64,000 bases of DNA. Origin: Acinetobacter lwoffii (GTDB lineage Bacteria > Pseudomonadota > Gammaproteobacteria > Pseudomonadales > Moraxellaceae). The notes beneath the pieces are model-generated. The model saw only the letters and a list, made by a program, of their open reading frames with translations, was not told the DNA's origin and ran no database searches. Each line of letters starts with the position of its first letter. Positions within the stretch are counted from its first letter, which is position 1. This document shows, in pieces, positions 61,574 to 64,000 of the stretch. Both the position numbers and the translations under genes were made by a program. The DNA is taken from assembly GCF_029024105.1 (NCBI RefSeq), contig NZ_CP118963.1, positions 434,001-498,000 on the forward strand, written 5' to 3'.

Positions 61574-63613
61574 TTAAGCGTTTTTAGAGGGGTTCGTCCA
61601 ACCTTGATGACGCAGCAACGCATCTATTTTTGGCTCGCGTCCGCGGAAATTGATAAATGCGTCAAGTGCTGTGTCTTTTCCGCCAACTGCGAGGATATTT
61701 TCCCGAAACTGCTTTCCGGTAGTGGTATTAAAAATACCTTCATCTTCAAAGCGGTCGAAGGCATCACTGGCCAAAACTTCGGCCCATTTATAGGAATAAT
61801 ATCCTGCTGCATAACCACCGGCAAAAATGTGACTGAAGCTGTGCTGGAAACGGTTATAGTCGGTGGTCGGTAGGACCGCATACTTTTCACGGATCTCATT
61901 CAGAGTAGCCTGAACCTGTGTTGCATTTAAAGCCGGATTGGCTCGGTGAATACTCAGGTCAAACAGGGCAAATTCAAGCTGACGCAGGGTTTGCATGCCA
62001 GACTGGAAGAAACGTGCATCGAGCAGGGCTTTCAGCAACTCTGCCGGCAAGGATTCTTGAGTTTCAATGTGCTCGCTGAGCAGATCCAGACTTTCCTGAT
62101 CCCAGGCCCAGAATTCCATAAACTGGCTTGGCAGTTCGACCGCATCCCAAGCCACGCCATGGGTACCTGCTACCGCAATATTGTCCACTTCTGTCAGCAT
62201 ATGATGCAGGCCATGACCAAATTCATGGAACAAGGTGATGACTTCATCATGGGTCAAGAGTGCAGGGCGATTGCCGACGGGTGGAGTAAAGTTACCGACC
62301 ATATAACAAATCGGTTTTTGCAAGCCATCACTGGTCTGCATACGGGAACGGAAACCGCTCATCCATGCACCGCCACGTTTGCCCTGACGTGCATATAGAT
62401 CAAAATAGAAACCGCCAATCACCTGACCCTGATCTTCTAATTCAAAATAACGTGCATCCGGATGCCATACAGGCGCTTCACGTTCAATCACCTGAATGCC
62501 ATACAGACGATTAACAATACTGAACAGGCCTTGCAGGATTTTCGGTGCAGGGAAGTAAGGTTTAAGCGCTTCCTGTGACAGGTTAAATTGCTGCATTTTC
62601 AGCTTTTCAGAATAATAGCCACTGTCCCACGGTTGCAGGTCACGGATGCCATCTTCAGCAGCAATCGCTTTCAGTTCTGCAATTTCTTTCTCTGCTGGCG
62701 CGCGGGCATGCTCTGCCAGATCACGCAAGAATTCGTCTACGGCCTCTACACTTGGTGCCATTTTGCTGGCTAAGGACAATTCCGCATAATTATTAAAGCC
62801 AAGCAGTTTTGCCATTTCCAGACGCAAACTGAGAATTTCTTCGATCAGTGCAGTATTGTCAAACTCGCTCTGTTCAGCCTGATCTGACGCACGCGTGGTA
62901 TAAGCTTTATAGAGTTCTTCACGCAGAGGGCGATTTTCTGAATGGGTCATGATCGCCAGATAAGACGGGAAATCCAGCGTAGCCACCGGTTGATCCAGCT
63001 CACGTTGCTGACCATATTGTTTTAACAGCTCAATATTATTTGAAGATAGACCCGCTAACTCATCTTCATTCAGCGGTCTGAAATAGGCCTGAGTCGCATC
63101 TAGCACATGGTTGGAGAAGTCGGAAGATAATTGGGACAGACGTGCCGAAATTTCCGCATAACGTTTTTTCGCTTCACCCTCTAACGCCACCCCAGATAAT
63201 TTAAAGTCACGTAAGGCCAGTTTAATAGCGCTTTGCTGCGCTGCCGGCAGTTCACTATAAATCGACGCATCATAAATATGCTGATAGGTCTGATACAGCG
63301 CCGTATGTTGACCCAGTTGCGTATAATATTCGCTAAGACCCGGTAAAAGTGCTTGGTAGACATCACGGGTTTCGGCATTGTTCATCACGGCATTTAAATG
63401 TGACAAGATGCCCCAAGACTCACTCATATTGTTTTCAAGCGTGTCGACATGTTCCAGAGTAGTCAGCTGCTCCTGTACTGTAGTAGGCGTTTCGGTGAGG
63501 TCATTCAGGAACTTTTGCCCTTCAGAGATACAGCTTTCAATTTTTTGTTTTAGCTCAGCCAGCGTAATCTGATCAAATTGTGGAACAGGCAAAGTTGCCT
63601 TTTCTAAAGTCAT
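61574..63613 (-). CDS. prlC: Oligopeptidase A (M3 family zinc peptidase)
   Basis: A 679-residue cytoplasmic metallopeptidase that breaks down short peptides, including cut signal peptides. The zinc motif HEFGHGLHHML is present with the third ligand Glu about 25 residues later (WDAVELPSQFMEFWAW). The N-terminal helical half fits the M3A fold. It probably leads a transcript with the zinc-ribbon and coiled-coil genes. Confidence 0.95.
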   Translation of the reverse strand: MTLEKATLPVPQFDQITLAELKQKIESCISEGQKFLNDLTETPTTVQEQLTTLEHVDTLENNMSESWGILSHLNAVMNNAETRDVYQALLPGLSEYYTQLGQHTALYQTYQHIYDASIYSELPAAQQSAIKLALRDFKLSGVALEGEAKKRYAEISARLSQLSSDFSNHVLDATQAYFRPLNEDELAGLSSNNIELLKQYGQQRELDQPVATLDFPSYLAIMTHSENRPLREELYKAYTTRASDQAEQSEFDNTALIEEILSLRLEMAKLLGFNNYAELSLASKMAPSVEAVDEFLRDLAEHARAPAEKEIAELKAIAAEDGIRDLQPWDSGYYSEKLKMQQFNLSQEALKPYFPAPKILQGLFSIVNRLYGIQVIEREAPVWHPDARYFELEDQGQVIGGFYFDLYARQGKRGGAWMSGFRSRMQTSDGLQKPICYMVGNFTPPVGNRPALLTHDEVITLFHEFGHGLHHMLTEVDNIAVAGTHGVAWDAVELPSQFMEFWAWDQESLDLLSEHIETQESLPAELLKALLDARFFQSGMQTLRQLEFALFDLSIHRANPALNATQVQATLNEIREKYAVLPTTDYNRFQHSFSHIFAGGYAAGYYSYKWAEVLASDAFDRFEDEGIFNTTTGKQFRENILAVGGKDTALDAFINFRGREPKIDALLRHQGWTNPSKNA

Positions 63614-63682
63614 GTCGGTCTGCCGATTTATTTCCTATGTTAAATCTAGATGTAGGGGTTATGAGCTAGGAAATCAAGCTAT

Positions 63683-64000
63683 CTACAGTTTTTTCTCGAT
63701 CTTTTGATTTAAGGTTGTTAATGATTTATTGATATTTTTTAATTGTTCTAATAATCCTCCATTGGATGCTGGAAGTGATTCTAATTCATTTATATCAATT
63801 GTAGAGATGTCAGTGATTTTTGTTTTCCAAAGATTCAAAGGGTGTTTATACAAATATGTAATAGTGAATGTTATAGGGGAATTATCTAATGAATCTTTTA
63901 AGCCCCCATATTGCCCCCAATCGTATATATAGCTCTGATTGGGTGGGAATACTTTGACTCCATTTTTAAAAATACCAGTTTCAAAATCTTGTTTTTCAGA
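63683..64000 (-). CDS. C-terminal part of an unknown AT-rich gene (partial)
   Basis: A frame runs from the right edge to TAG 63683-63685 on the minus strand; 105 residues are visible. The text has IYDWGQYGGLKDSLDN and a C-terminal coiled-coil-like end (LEQLKNINKSLTTLNQK). Codon use is strongly A/T-ended compared with all other genes here, which suggests transferred or accessory DNA. No family recognised. Confidence 0.65.
   Translation of the reverse strand, partial: SEKQDFETGIFKNGVKVFPPNQSYIYDWGQYGGLKDSLDNSPITFTITYLYKHPLNLWKTKITDISTIDINELESLPASNGGLLEQLKNINKSLTTLNQKIEKKL

Noticed and set aside
1..64000. tRNA, rRNA, insertion sequences, prophage genes, restriction or defence systems
   Set aside because: None was recognised on either strand; gene content is core metabolism, transport and ribosomal proteins.

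Overview
The window is a stretch of chromosome from a gammaproteobacterium that looks like Acinetobacter. The reasons are an AbeM-type MATE pump, an AlmA-type long-chain alkane monooxygenase next to the ribosomal cluster, an Acinetobacter-style mlaFEDCB operon (MlaD with an insertion), the hemF/aroE and hemN arrangement, and moderately AT-rich DNA with many T-rich hairpin terminators. The species cannot be fixed from the sequence alone. I saw no rRNA, tRNA, CRISPR array, insertion sequence or prophage. Almost everything is core housekeeping; only the last ~320 bases look accessory.

Layout. 1-8.7 kb: end of an unknown gene, abeM, a small DMT exporter, hemW, a cold-shock gene with a long leader, a large acyl-CoA dehydrogenase, aroE and hemF. 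8.9-16.6 kb: hemN, ribA, dxs behind a strongly folding leader, suhB, and a DEAD-box RNA helicase with a ~275-nt leader and a repetitive Arg/Gly tail. 17-20.2 kb: mlaFEDCB, which keeps the outer membrane free of misplaced phospholipid. 20.3-37.6 kb: corA, a LOG-family enzyme, a Nudix hydrolase, comF, recG, an epimerase-like protein, plsB, tesB, a dicarboxylate/glutamate symporter, the GTPase YihA with an acidic tail, nsrR with a shortened flavohaemoglobin under an NsrR box, a HerA-like ATPase, a cystathionine beta-lyase-like enzyme and a class I amidotransferase.

37.65-51.4 kb: the complete S10-spc-alpha ribosomal protein cluster (rpsJ to rplQ, with secY and rpoA), 28 genes on the + strand, with a good promoter and predicted RNA hairpins ahead of rpsJ, rplN and rpsM. 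51.6-64 kb: almA, an acyl-CoA dehydrogenase, sdhE with a YgfX-like partner, a 32-residue membrane protein behind twin palindromes, a lipoprotein, a rhombosortase, a very large TRAP permease, an EamA exporter, a coiled-coil membrane protein, a YheV-like zinc ribbon, prlC, and the end of an AT-rich unknown gene.

No clearly new multi-gene system was found. The best leads are: the predicted three-helix RNA fold ahead of dxs; the NsrR-controlled globin that lacks its NAD domain; the paired GntR-like palindromes before an overlooked 32-residue membrane protein; and a CT-rich repeat family found only between convergent genes.
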